Positions 1-6,727 of a stretch of 10,976 nucleotides of DNA are shown piece after piece. The notes below the pieces were generated by a model. It had not been told where the DNA came from. It did not search any database and saw only the letters and a list, made by a program, of their open reading frames with translations. The number at the start of each line of letters is the position of its first letter. The first letter of the stretch is position 1. Source of the DNA: Bacteroidota bacterium. GTDB taxonomy: Bacteria > Bacteroidota > Bacteroidia > Bacteroidales > UBA4417. Where the stretch lies: NCBI GenBank assembly GCA_020048595.1, contig JAIFMH010000351.1, positions 1 through 10,976 of the forward strand, read 5' to 3'. Made by a program: the position numbers and the translations under genes.

Positions 1-225
1 TTTTAAATATTTCAGTTTAGATTTGTATTCATAATGATACAGAATCGCTAAATGCGCAACGTGTCTTTCTCTATATGAAAGCCTTTGTTCCGTTAAGCAA
101 AATTCAGAAAAGAAGTGGATTTGTAAACTCATTCAGGCTGCTTATGCAATTCCAATTATCTTTGAACAGGATTAAAAAATTTCTTTAAATTTAGTATAAC
201 ATTTTTTTCTTTAAACAATCTATTT
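1..225. other. Left-edge non-coding stretch, no gene recognised
   Basis: I see no credible coding region in these bases on either strand. The stretch is AT-rich, and the only notable element is a Bacteroidota-type -7 motif at 157-164. It may include the tail or downstream region of a gene lying to the left of the window, but nothing recognisable supports that. Confidence 0.5.
157..164 (+). promoter_or_regulatory. Candidate -7 promoter element (TATCTTTG) for the glycosidase unit
   Basis: TATCTTTG matches the Bacteroidota primary-sigma -7 consensus TAnnTTTG and lies 61 bases before the glycosidase start. There is no TTTG box at the usual 19-21 base spacing; the nearest upstream TTTG (120-123) is 33 bases away. 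The call therefore rests on the -7 box alone. The 12-mer CAATTATCTTTG (153-164) recurs exactly at 3577-3588. Confidence 0.4.
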
Positions 226-2217
226 ATGATGAAGAGAGCTTATGCATTAGTACTAACCATTTACTTAGCGACTTATTCCACTGTAAACGCCCAGCCATAC
301 CGCTGGCAAATAAATAAATCCGGCGGCATCTCCTGGCAGGTTGAGAAGAATGAAACGCATAAGGATCATATCGAAATGAGCGGAAAATTTATTTCGGCTG
401 TGGTTCGCTATGGCGTGAATTCCGATCAGTCCTTCTTTATCAGTCGCGACATTGTTTGGCCCATGTTGCGCACCATTCCGAATAATACACATGCCAGTCT
501 CACCAGAACTCTTGGCATTGATATCATTAATAGGATTTATATCAATAAACAAGTGGTGACAAAGGAGATTGTTAATGAAATAGTCTTAGATGGGAAAATT
601 TTAGTGCACAGCACTTTGAACGACGATTTTGTACTTGAAAGAACACTTTTTCCATCAACCGATCAGCCCGTTTTTTGTGAAAAATATGTTCTGACCAACA
701 AGAGTGATAAATCAATATCTGTCGAAATACCTGATATAAATGACAATGTGAATACAAATCCGGCTGAAGGCGTTGATGGGAGTTATCTTCTAAATATCCG
801 ATCATATAAACACGGTGCTTTCAAAATTAAACCTAAAGAATCGGTTTCATTCTATTTGAGTATAACAGGTACAAAAAGCGGCCAGGTTTCCAACGCCTCA
901 GATATTGAAAATGAATTAAAAAAACGTAATGACTTTCTTTCCTTCCTGAACGAAAACCTGGTACTCGAAACACCTGACGAAACATTGAATAAGGCATTTT
1001 CTTTTGCCAAAATCCGTGCTTCCGAAAGTATTTTCCAAACTAAAGGCGGACCCATGCACGGACCTGGAGGGTTAAGTTATTACGCTGCCATATGGGCTAA
1101 CGATCAGGCTGAATACATCAATCCGTTTTTTCCCTACCTGGGTTACGATTATGGTATTGAATCAGCATTAAACGCATACCGCCATTTTGCCCGTTTTATG
1201 AATCCTGATTTCAAACCAATCCCAAGCTCAATAATTGCTGAAGGAACTGATATCTGGGATGGTGCCGGAGATCGTGGCGATGCGGCAATGATTGCTTATG
1301 GAGCTGCCCGCTTTGCGCTTTCGCAGGGGAATATTGAAATTGCAGAGGAACTCTGGCCATTAATCGAATGGTGCCTGGAGTATAATAAACGAAAGCTAAA
1401 TTCTAACGGAGTTGTTACATCTGATTCTGATGAACTGGAAGGCCGGTTTCCTGCGGGAGATGCAAATTTGTGTACATCTGCTCTCTATTACGATGCTTTG
1501 CTTTCGGCATCATTTCTTGGCGAATCATTGGCTAAGAATAAAAAGCAGGTTTCCACTTACCGGAAGCAGGCAGCCACACTTAAAGTGAATATCGAAAAGC
1601 ATTTTGGTGCAAACGTGATGGGATTTGAAACATACCGCTATTACCAGGGTAACGATAAGTTACGCGCCTGGATATGCATCCCGCTTACTGTAAATATTTT
1701 CGATCGTAAACAGGCTACCATTGATGCACTTTTTTCGCCTGAATTATGGACTGTCGACGGTCTTGCCTCACAATCAGGCGACAAAACCTTCTGGGATCGT
1801 AGCACTTTGTATGCATTGCGTGGTGTTTTTGCTGCCGGGGATACCAAACGTGGCCTTCAGTATTTACAATATTATTCGAACCGCAGGTTGCTTGGAGAAC
1901 ATGTTCCTTATCCTGTTGAAGCCTTTCCGGAAGGAGGTCAACGCCACCTTTCAGCTGAAAGTGGATTGTATTGCAGGATTTATACCGAAGGGCTTTTTGG
2001 AATACGTCCGACCGGATTGAGCAGCTGTACAATTACGCCTCAACTGCCTGGGGAATGGACATTTATGAGTCTGAAAAATGTTCATGGCTTCAACAATGAG
2101 TTTGATATTGAAGTGAAACGCGAATCAGGAAAAATCAGGCTTACAGTTAAATCAGGGAACACCATTGCTTTTGACAAATTAATTGAAAATGGAAGAACCT
2201 GTAATATTAAATTCTGA
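226..2217 (+). CDS. Exported six-hairpin (alpha/alpha barrel) glycosidase-like protein
   Basis: This 663-residue protein probably acts on a glycan outside the cytoplasm. Residues 1-22 form a signal peptide: Met-Met-Lys-Arg, a hydrophobic core, then a likely signal peptidase I site after Val-Asn-Ala, with mature Gln23. No lipobox cysteine is present. Residues about 25-240 look like an N-terminal beta-sandwich. Residues about 250-590 look like an (alpha/alpha)6 toroid, with acid-rich motifs WANDQAE (290-296), AEGTDIWDGAGDRGDA (338-353) and SDSDELEGRF (399-408). A short C-terminal beta domain follows the GIRPTG motif (592-597). This order is typical of six-hairpin glycosidases such as the GH65/78/95-like clans, but I cannot assign a family or substrate; Asp/Glu at 339-352 are the best catalytic candidates. 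A second ATG directly follows the chosen start. The stop is doubled (TGATGA). The acyltransferase gene begins 92 bases downstream on the same strand. Confidence 0.75.
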   Translation: MMKRAYALVLTIYLATYSTVNAQPYRWQINKSGGISWQVEKNETHKDHIEMSGKFISAVVRYGVNSDQSFFISRDIVWPMLRTIPNNTHASLTRTLGIDIINRIYINKQVVTKEIVNEIVLDGKILVHSTLNDDFVLERTLFPSTDQPVFCEKYVLTNKSDKSISVEIPDINDNVNTNPAEGVDGSYLLNIRSYKHGAFKIKPKESVSFYLSITGTKSGQVSNASDIENELKKRNDFLSFLNENLVLETPDETLNKAFSFAKIRASESIFQTKGGPMHGPGGLSYYAAIWANDQAEYINPFFPYLGYDYGIESALNAYRHFARFMNPDFKPIPSSIIAEGTDIWDGAGDRGDAAMIAYGAARFALSQGNIEIAEELWPLIEWCLEYNKRKLNSNGVVTSDSDELEGRFPAGDANLCTSALYYDALLSASFLGESLAKNKKQVSTYRKQAATLKVNIEKHFGANVMGFETYRYYQGNDKLRAWICIPLTVNIFDRKQATIDALFSPELWTVDGLASQSGDKTFWDRSTLYALRGVFAAGDTKRGLQYLQYYSNRRLLGEHVPYPVEAFPEGGQRHLSAESGLYCRIYTEGLFGIRPTGLSSCTITPQLPGEWTFMSLKNVHGFNNEFDIEVKRESGKIRLTVKSGNTIAFDKLIENGRTCNIKF

Positions 2218-2309
2218 TGAGTATTTTCTTTTGCTTCTGCTTGTCCGAACCCGAAAATTAAAATTGAATAATACGTTTTTCTCAAATAATCACTTTCAAT
2301 AACAATTTC

Positions 2310-3455
2310 ATGAAAAATCTCCCTGAAGTAGCAGTACCGCCCAAACGATTAGCCTCACTCGACGCACTTAGAGGATTTGATATGTTCTGGATCATCGGAG
2401 GCGAAAATGTGGTTCACGGCATGGCAAATGCCAGTGGCCTACCGTTTTTTAAACTATTGTCCTTTCAGATGCAGCACTCGCAGTGGACAGGTTTTCGTTT
2501 CTATGATCTGATCATGCCATTGTTTTTATTTATGGTTGGTATGTCAATTCCATTTTCGTTGAGTAAGCGGCTGGCTTCGGGTGAATCCCACACACACATC
2601 TACCTGCATTCATTCAAGCGGGCAGCTATCCTTTTTGTACTTGGAATGGTTTGCCAGTGTAACCTGCTGGCATTTGATATTTCGAAACTGTTTATCATCC
2701 ACGATACATTGCAATCTATCGCAATCGGATACTTTTTCAGCATTATCATTTATACAAAATTGAACTTAAAATTTCAGCTGATACTTACATCCGGTCTGCT
2801 TTTACTTTATTGGGCTATTCTTCAGTTTGTTGCAGTACCAGGTCACGAAGCAGGAATTCTGACACCGGAATCGAATATCGCTAAATATGTTGAGCAGGGT
2901 GTATTCGGCAGGTTTGATGACGCGCCATCTCCTTACACCTGGTTCCTGGGTTCATTAGGATTTGTTGCAACCGTAATGACGGGTGTATTTGCCAGTACTA
3001 TCATCCGCGCAAAAAACATTAAAATCCTTTGGATAAAAACATCGGATTTACTCGTTCATAAAGCAATGGTGCTTGCTATAACTGGACTGGCACTTGCTTT
3101 TGCCGGACAATTTGCAAGCATTTGGTTCCCGATTATTAAACCATTATGGACTCCATCGTTTGTTTTGTTCTCCTCCGGTTTAAGTTTTTTACTGATGGCC
3201 TTTTTCTATTTCATTATTGATGTTAAAGGATTTCAGCGCTGGGCTTTCTGGCTGAAAGTAATCGGGATGAATAGTATAGCTGTGTATATGGCGGTGCACC
3301 TGATCCATTTTGAAGGAATTGCTCAAAATCTGGTGTTCGGACTGGAACAATACCTGGGTGGATACTATTTTGTTCTCAGATCTATTGTAGCTTTAACAAT
3401 TATTTACGGTGCTCTCTACTATATGTACAAAAAGGGGACGTTTTTAAAAGTCTGA
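2310..3455 (+). CDS. DUF5009/HGSNAT-like multi-pass membrane acyltransferase
   Basis: A 381-residue integral membrane protein with about ten hydrophobic helices. It resembles the heparan-alpha-glucosaminide N-acetyltransferase family (COG4299/DUF5009), whose members move acyl groups from cytoplasmic acyl-CoA to sugars across the membrane. Family marks are RLASLDALRGFDM at 13-25, and MQHSQWTG followed by DLIMPLFLFMVGMSIPFS at 54-83. His56 in that motif aligns by eye with the acetylated active-site histidine of human HGSNAT (KHASWNGL region); this alignment is from memory. The C-terminal helices (about 315-375) include the GMNSIAVYMAVHLIHF segment. The gene follows the exported glycosidase with a 92-base gap and no obvious terminator, so co-transcription is likely. 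A role in modifying or importing sugars released by that enzyme is inferred. The acceptor sugar cannot be read from the sequence. Confidence 0.8.
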   Translation: MKNLPEVAVPPKRLASLDALRGFDMFWIIGGENVVHGMANASGLPFFKLLSFQMQHSQWTGFRFYDLIMPLFLFMVGMSIPFSLSKRLASGESHTHIYLHSFKRAAILFVLGMVCQCNLLAFDISKLFIIHDTLQSIAIGYFFSIIIYTKLNLKFQLILTSGLLLLYWAILQFVAVPGHEAGILTPESNIAKYVEQGVFGRFDDAPSPYTWFLGSLGFVATVMTGVFASTIIRAKNIKILWIKTSDLLVHKAMVLAITGLALAFAGQFASIWFPIIKPLWTPSFVLFSSGLSFLLMAFFYFIIDVKGFQRWAFWLKVIGMNSIAVYMAVHLIHFEGIAQNLVFGLEQYLGGYYFVLRSIVALTIIYGALYYMYKKGTFLKV

Positions 3456-3580
3456 TACTTTTTAGCCTGTAAACTGAGGGAGTTTAAAAATAATAGAAAG
3501 TTTGGCAGACACTTTGGTGAGTTCGCACTCTTTTAGTGATGAGTGTCGGATTTCTAAATGTTAGATACTCAGAATTCAAT

Positions 3581-3588
3581 TATCTTTG
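3581..3588 (+). promoter_or_regulatory. Candidate -7 promoter element (TATCTTTG) in the long spacer
   Basis: TATCTTTG fits TAnnTTTG and shares a 12-base core with the element at 153-164. If used, transcription would begin near 3595 and give the MerR-B12 gene a leader of about 230 bases, or would make a short separate transcript. No TTTG -33 box sits at the expected spacing. Confidence 0.35.
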
Positions 3589-3793
3589 GCATTTAAAACA
3601 TGTAAAACACCCATTTAGCCGACCATAACTCCATAATTCAGTATTATATTCAATGGAATTTTTACAGGAGGATTTGCAGAGATTTTATAAGAGTAGGTTG
3701 AAATAACTTAATAGTTTGAAATCTGATTATTGATATGCATAACTTAAATTTTAGTCATTTTCTGAAAAGGTTAAACAAAAAAGCTTATCGCAT

Positions 3794-3810
3794 GTTAATA
3801 TTTAGTTAAT
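3794..3810 (+). repeat. GTTAAT direct repeat, 11-bp period, upstream of the MerR-B12 gene
   Basis: GTTAAT occurs at 3794-3799 and again at 3805-3810, one helical turn apart, ending 15 bases before the start codon. The segment TATTTAGTTAAT (3799-3810) resembles TATTTAGATTAAAT inside the palindrome upstream of the sigma factor gene. It could be an autoregulatory site, since CarH proteins of other phyla bind direct repeats spaced about 11 bp. In AT-rich DNA a chance match is possible. Confidence 0.3.
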
Positions 3811-3825
3811 GCATACAAATTACGA

Positions 3826-4704
3826 ATGATAAGATATTCAATTAAAGATCTGGAAAAGATTACCGGTATCAAAGCTCATACTATCCGTATATGGGAAAAA
3901 CGATATGGGATTGTAGAACCTCAACGTACACAAACTAATATCCGCTATTATTCCGATGAGGACCTCCGGCGTTTGATGAATGTTGCTATTCTTAATAAAT
4001 ACGGATATAAGATTTCGAATATCCAAAGCATGTCAGAGGCTGAAATTACTAAATGTGTGATTGACCTAACGCATCAGGATCTTGATAATGAACACCAGGT
4101 TGACAATCTTGTTATGGCAATGATTGAAATCGATGAACAAAGGTTTGATAAAATAATTTCATCATCCATTATTAAACAAGGTTTCGATTATACTTTTGAA
4201 AACCTACTCTATAAATTTTTCGAGAAAATAGGAATTCTTTGGCAGATAGGAGCTGTAAATCCGGCCCAGGAACATTTTATTTCTAATCTTATCAGGCAGA
4301 AACTGATATTGGCAATAGACGGGCAGCAGGAATTTCGGAATAATCATAAAACATTTCTTCTTTTTCTGCCTGAACATGAATATCACGAAGTTGCATTATT
4401 ATATCTTCATTTTCTGATCAGGAAAGAAGGACATAAAGTTATTTACCTTGGTCAGAATGTGCCATTGCTTCATCTTAGTGCTATATTCGAAATACACAAG
4501 GTTGACTTTCTTGTAACATCGGTTGCTTCCAATCTCCCACTCGAAATGATATCTGAAACACTGAAAGAATTAGAACAATTGTATAAGGATAAGCAAATAT
4601 TGGTGGGAGGTAATTGCATGCAAAATACCTCTATTGTGTTTCCTAAAAACATTAAATCGTTCAATACCTTGTTGGAGTTTTACGACTTTCTTAAAAAAAT
4701 ATAG
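3826..4704 (+). CDS. MerR-family regulator with cobalamin-binding sensor domain (CarH/LitR type)
   Basis: A 292-residue cytoplasmic transcription factor. Residues 1-70 are a MerR winged helix-turn-helix (YSIKDLEKITGIKAHTIRIWEKRYG, then NIRYYSDEDLRRL). Residues about 90-165 are the four-helix cap of the B12-binding module and contain Trp139-x9-Glu149-His150, exactly the Wx9EH signature that covers the adenosyl group in CarH. Residues about 175-292 are a Rossmann-like cobalamin domain. The usual DxHxxG ligand motif appears as Glu185-Tyr-His187-Glu-Val-Ala190: the axial histidine is kept, Asp is replaced by Glu and Gly by Ala. Thr231-Ser232 and Gly261-Gly262 fit the later nucleotide-tail loops. 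By homology it should be a light- and B12-responsive repressor; that is inferred. The ECF sigma gene follows 289 bases downstream on the same strand. The ATG chosen has no clear Shine-Dalgarno sequence, but places the HTH correctly at the N terminus. Confidence 0.87.
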   Translation: MIRYSIKDLEKITGIKAHTIRIWEKRYGIVEPQRTQTNIRYYSDEDLRRLMNVAILNKYGYKISNIQSMSEAEITKCVIDLTHQDLDNEHQVDNLVMAMIEIDEQRFDKIISSSIIKQGFDYTFENLLYKFFEKIGILWQIGAVNPAQEHFISNLIRQKLILAIDGQQEFRNNHKTFLLFLPEHEYHEVALLYLHFLIRKEGHKVIYLGQNVPLLHLSAIFEIHKVDFLVTSVASNLPLEMISETLKELEQLYKDKQILVGGNCMQNTSIVFPKNIKSFNTLLEFYDFLKKI

Positions 4705-4730
4705 GTTTACGAGGAGATTTTTTAAGTGTC

Positions 4731-4747
4731 GAATTCATAATGAATTC
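4731..4747. repeat. Perfect 8+8-bp inverted repeat just after the MerR-B12 gene
   Basis: GAATTCATAATGAATTC is a perfect palindrome with a single-base centre, beginning 27 bases after the regulator's stop codon. It has no following T-run and is AT-rich, so it looks more like a dimeric protein site than a terminator. No partner is known. Confidence 0.35.
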
Positions 4748-4762
4748 ATTTGTTGGTTGTTA

Positions 4763-4870
4763 TATATTAGTCCTTACTAAAAACTGATTTTTTAACATAT
4801 TGTTTAAAGCTTTGTTCATTAAAATGTCGTATATTAGTGTACATCATATAATTACTCTAAATAACTGATT
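4763..4870 (+). repeat. Imperfect duplicated module upstream of the sigma factor gene
   Basis: TATATTAGT occurs at 4763-4771 and 4830-4838. Each copy is followed by a related block: CTAAAAACTGATT at 4777-4789 and CTAAATAACTGATT at 4857-4870. The order is the same and the internal spacing differs. This suggests an old local duplication or a repeated binding module in the sigma gene's upstream region. Confidence 0.35.
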
Positions 4871-4927
4871 CAGAGGTTTTAAAAATAGTCATATAAGCCT
4901 CAGCCAAAAAATTAACAATTTTTTAAC

Positions 4928-4952
4928 TTTATTTAGATTAAATCTAAATAAA
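4928..4952. promoter_or_regulatory. Candidate operator: 11+11-bp perfect palindrome at the ECF sigma promoter
   Basis: The arm TTTATTTAGAT (4928-4938) is matched perfectly by ATCTAAATAAA (4942-4952) around a TAA centre. It covers the place where the -33 box should lie and ends six bases before the -7 element at 4959-4966, so a protein bound here would block or reshape RNA polymerase binding. The nearby MerR-B12 protein is the obvious candidate ligand, by inference only. TTAAC repeats 11 bp apart (4912-4916 and 4923-4927) lie directly upstream. Confidence 0.55.
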
Positions 4953-4958
4953 AGTGTT

Positions 4959-4966
4959 TAACTTTG
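4959..4966 (+). promoter_or_regulatory. -7 promoter element (TAACTTTG) of the ECF sigma gene
   Basis: TAACTTTG is a full match to TAnnTTTG, 27 bases before the sigma factor start codon, giving a short leader. The -33 position falls inside the palindrome and reads TTTAG rather than TTTG, so the promoter may be intrinsically weak or activator dependent. Confidence 0.6.
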
Positions 4967-4993
4967 CACAGTAATAATTAAACACACGGCGCC

Positions 4994-5500
4994 ATGACTC
5001 AAATAGAATTCGACCATAAATTAATAAGTCTGTATCAGAACCTGGAATATTATGCTAACCTACTTACTTCGAATCGTGAAGAAGCTAAGGATCTTATTCA
5101 GGATACCTATCTTAAAGCGCTGGCAAACCGCGATAAATTTGCTGCCGACACCAATCTGAAAGCCTGGACTTATACTATAATGAAAAATACATTCATCAAT
5201 AACTATCGCCGCAATCAAAAAGCAAATACAATTATTGATAGTACTGAGGATTTATTTTACTTAAATATTCCACGTAAATCGGATTTCCCTTCACCTGATT
5301 CAAAGTTTTCGGAAAAGGAGATCAATAAAAGTATTTTAAAACTTGATGCCGATCAGCGTATGCCTTTCGAAATGCATCACCAGGGATATAAATATAAGGA
5401 AATTGCCGATCATTTGAATATTTCAATTGGTACTGTAAAAAGCAGGATATTTTTTACCCGTCGGAAATTGATGGATACACTCAAAGATTTTGCTGATTGA
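4994..5500 (+). CDS. ECF-type RNA polymerase sigma factor
   Basis: A 168-residue group 4 sigma factor that would direct RNA polymerase to a small regulon. Region 2 spans about residues 10-75, with EEAKDLIQDTYLKALA and AWTYTIMKNTFINNYRR marking regions 2.1-2.4. A linker of about 35 residues follows. Region 4 spans about 110-163, with a helix-turn-helix in YKYKEIADHLNISIGTVKSRIFFTRRKL. Regions 1 and 3 are absent, as expected for ECF sigmas. No anti-sigma gene lies next to it; the following gene is on the other strand. Control is therefore more likely transcriptional, through the palindrome and the upstream MerR-B12 regulator. In Bacteroidota, ECF and MerR genes of this type are often found together with carotenoid genes, which would make photo-oxidative stress the likely trigger; here that is inference. 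It ends in a strong terminator 24 bases downstream. Confidence 0.9.
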   Translation: MTQIEFDHKLISLYQNLEYYANLLTSNREEAKDLIQDTYLKALANRDKFAADTNLKAWTYTIMKNTFINNYRRNQKANTIIDSTEDLFYLNIPRKSDFPSPDSKFSEKEINKSILKLDADQRMPFEMHHQGYKYKEIADHLNISIGTVKSRIFFTRRKLMDTLKDFAD

Positions 5501-5523
5501 TTGTTAGATTTTTTATTAGCATT

Positions 5524-5556
5524 AAAGCCACAAATTTTTAGAATTTGTGGCTTTTT
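5524..5556 (+). terminator. Intrinsic terminator after the ECF sigma gene
   Basis: AAAGCCACAAATT (5524-5536) pairs perfectly with AATTTGTGGCTTT (5542-5554) across a five-base loop. This makes a 13-bp stem with a T-run on the plus strand and an A-run on the other side. It lies 24 bases after the sigma stop codon and could serve both directions between these convergent genes. Confidence 0.88.
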
Positions 5557-5733
5557 AGTTTAATGTGTATCCGGAATAAAAAAAGCAAACCTTTGTTTAC
5601 CTGCATGCCCCTGAAAATTATATCGCTTCGTGCATCTTATAGCGATAACAAACAGGGAAGATGAACATTTCTGAATAAGACAATATAACTTTCACAAGTC
5701 GTCGCATTGTCAGGTCAGTTTGTACACTTGCCT

Positions 5734-6642
5734 CTATTCCTTCTCCAGGCTTAACTTAAGGATTGCAAAAATAAGCACCCCGGCACTGATCCATTGTATT
5801 AAAGAGAGAGTTCTGTCATTTACCAGGTAGTCAAATAAGATAGCTGAAACCGGGAAAAATAATTCCAGTATGGTAGCAAGCATGGCGCGAACCCTGGTTA
5901 GTCCGAAATAATAAAGAAAGATAGCGCCTGAGCCGGTTGTGATTCCAATAATCCAAAAGATAGTCCACTGGATACCGGTAATTTCTGGGATATTCTTCAG
6001 TATACCGGTTGAAAGCACATACAGCAGCATGATAATACTTGTAAATGCGTAGCGATAAAAAGTTGCTGTAAAAAAGCTGAATTTCTGGAGTATTTTCTTG
6101 CTGAAAACGGTAGAACTACCAAAAGCAAAAGCCGCTAAAAGTGAAAATCCTGCTGCCATTGCCGTATTATTATTGGTGCCAAAATCAGGCAGATTTAAAC
6201 CGAAAGTAAGGAAATATCCCGCTGTAATGGCCAGGGCCGACCAAAGTAAAAAATTTCGTTTTAGTTTCTCTCCAAGTAATAATGCAGCCAGGGTGATAGC
6301 AAAAACCGGCTGAAGTTTCTGTAGCAAAACAACGATAGTAAGTGCTTTAAAATTAACAAGGAATAGCGCTTTTACAATTGCAAGAGTACCAACGGCCCCT
6401 CCAAGTAATGAGAGTAAGAAGAATACCAGAACATCTCCCGCAGTAAAATTCCTGAGATGTTTATATTGCTTGTACATAAATAAATTCATCAGCAGGAATG
6501 GCAGGGCATGAAAAATAAATACTACCAATCCAATATCCAGGCTATATAAACGAGGTGTAAGTACTACTCCATCAAGCCCCCACAAAGTGGCAGCAATACA
6601 TATGGCCATAGCACCGGTAAAAACAGTCTTATTAAATTTCAT
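5734..6642 (-). CDS. EamA-domain (DMT superfamily) ten-helix transporter
   Basis: A 302-residue inner-membrane protein built from two tandem EamA repeats of five helices each, about residues 10-150 and 162-298. Family features are the opening helix with AATLWGLDGV (17-26), the end of repeat one with LQKLQPVFAITLAALLLGEKLKRN (107-130), and the matching end of repeat two with LELFFPVSAILFDYLVND (259-276). The length is normal for the family. Members export or import small metabolites such as amino acids, nucleotides or drugs; the substrate cannot be deduced here. The gene is convergent with the ECF sigma gene and has its own upstream -7 element, so it is probably transcribed alone. The start at 6642 places the first helix correctly. 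There is no sign of decay or fusion. Confidence 0.9.
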   Translation of the reverse strand: MKFNKTVFTGAMAICIAATLWGLDGVVLTPRLYSLDIGLVVFIFHALPFLLMNLFMYKQYKHLRNFTAGDVLVFFLLSLLGGAVGTLAIVKALFLVNFKALTIVVLLQKLQPVFAITLAALLLGEKLKRNFLLWSALAITAGYFLTFGLNLPDFGTNNNTAMAAGFSLLAAFAFGSSTVFSKKILQKFSFFTATFYRYAFTSIIMLLYVLSTGILKNIPEITGIQWTIFWIIGITTGSGAIFLYYFGLTRVRAMLATILELFFPVSAILFDYLVNDRTLSLIQWISAGVLIFAILKLSLEKE

Positions 6643-6677
6643 ATCACACTCTCTCTGTATTATTTTCTTAGCGGGTG

Positions 6678-6685
6678 CAAAAGTA
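6678..6685 (-). promoter_or_regulatory. -7 promoter element (TACTTTTG) of the EamA transporter gene
   Basis: Read on the minus strand this is TACTTTTG, matching TAnnTTTG, with 35 bases to the start codon at 6642. No good TTTG box is seen at the -33 position, so only the -7 half of the promoter is supported. Confidence 0.5.
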
Positions 6686-6727
6686 AGGTTTTTCGATGGT
6701 TTTATTTAGTGCGGTTCATGAGTTTAA

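Larger units (their letters stand above)
3456..3825. other. 370-base intergenic region before the MerR-B12 gene
   Basis: No convincing gene is present. The stretch contains a weak hairpin (CACTC 3526-3530 with GAGTG 3541-3545) that lacks a T-run, a -7 promoter motif at 3581-3588, and a 17-codon reading frame at 3653-3706. A second, weaker promoter candidate is TTTG at 3715-3718, 21 bases, then TAACTTAA at 3740-3747. Directly before the regulator gene lies a GTTAAT direct repeat (3794-3810). Confidence 0.5.

Noticed and set aside
1715..2032. Opposite-strand and other-frame open frames inside the glycosidase and gcvP genes
   Set aside because: They overlap strongly supported genes in other frames, have no domain signature, and are explained as shadows of the real coding sequence.
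3508..3547. GACACT / AGTGTC and CACTC / GAGTG pairings as a terminator of the acyltransferase gene
   Set aside because: Short stems with long loops and no T-tract; too weak for an intrinsic terminator.
3653..3706. 17-codon frame as a real gene
   Set aside because: Too short to judge and without a ribosome binding site before the ATG; an AGGAG-like string lies inside the frame. Kept only as an observation.
5621..5647. TATCGCT / AGCGATA inverted repeat in the spacer before the EamA gene end
   Set aside because: Only 7 bp with a 13-base loop and no T-run on either strand; not enough to call a terminator or operator.
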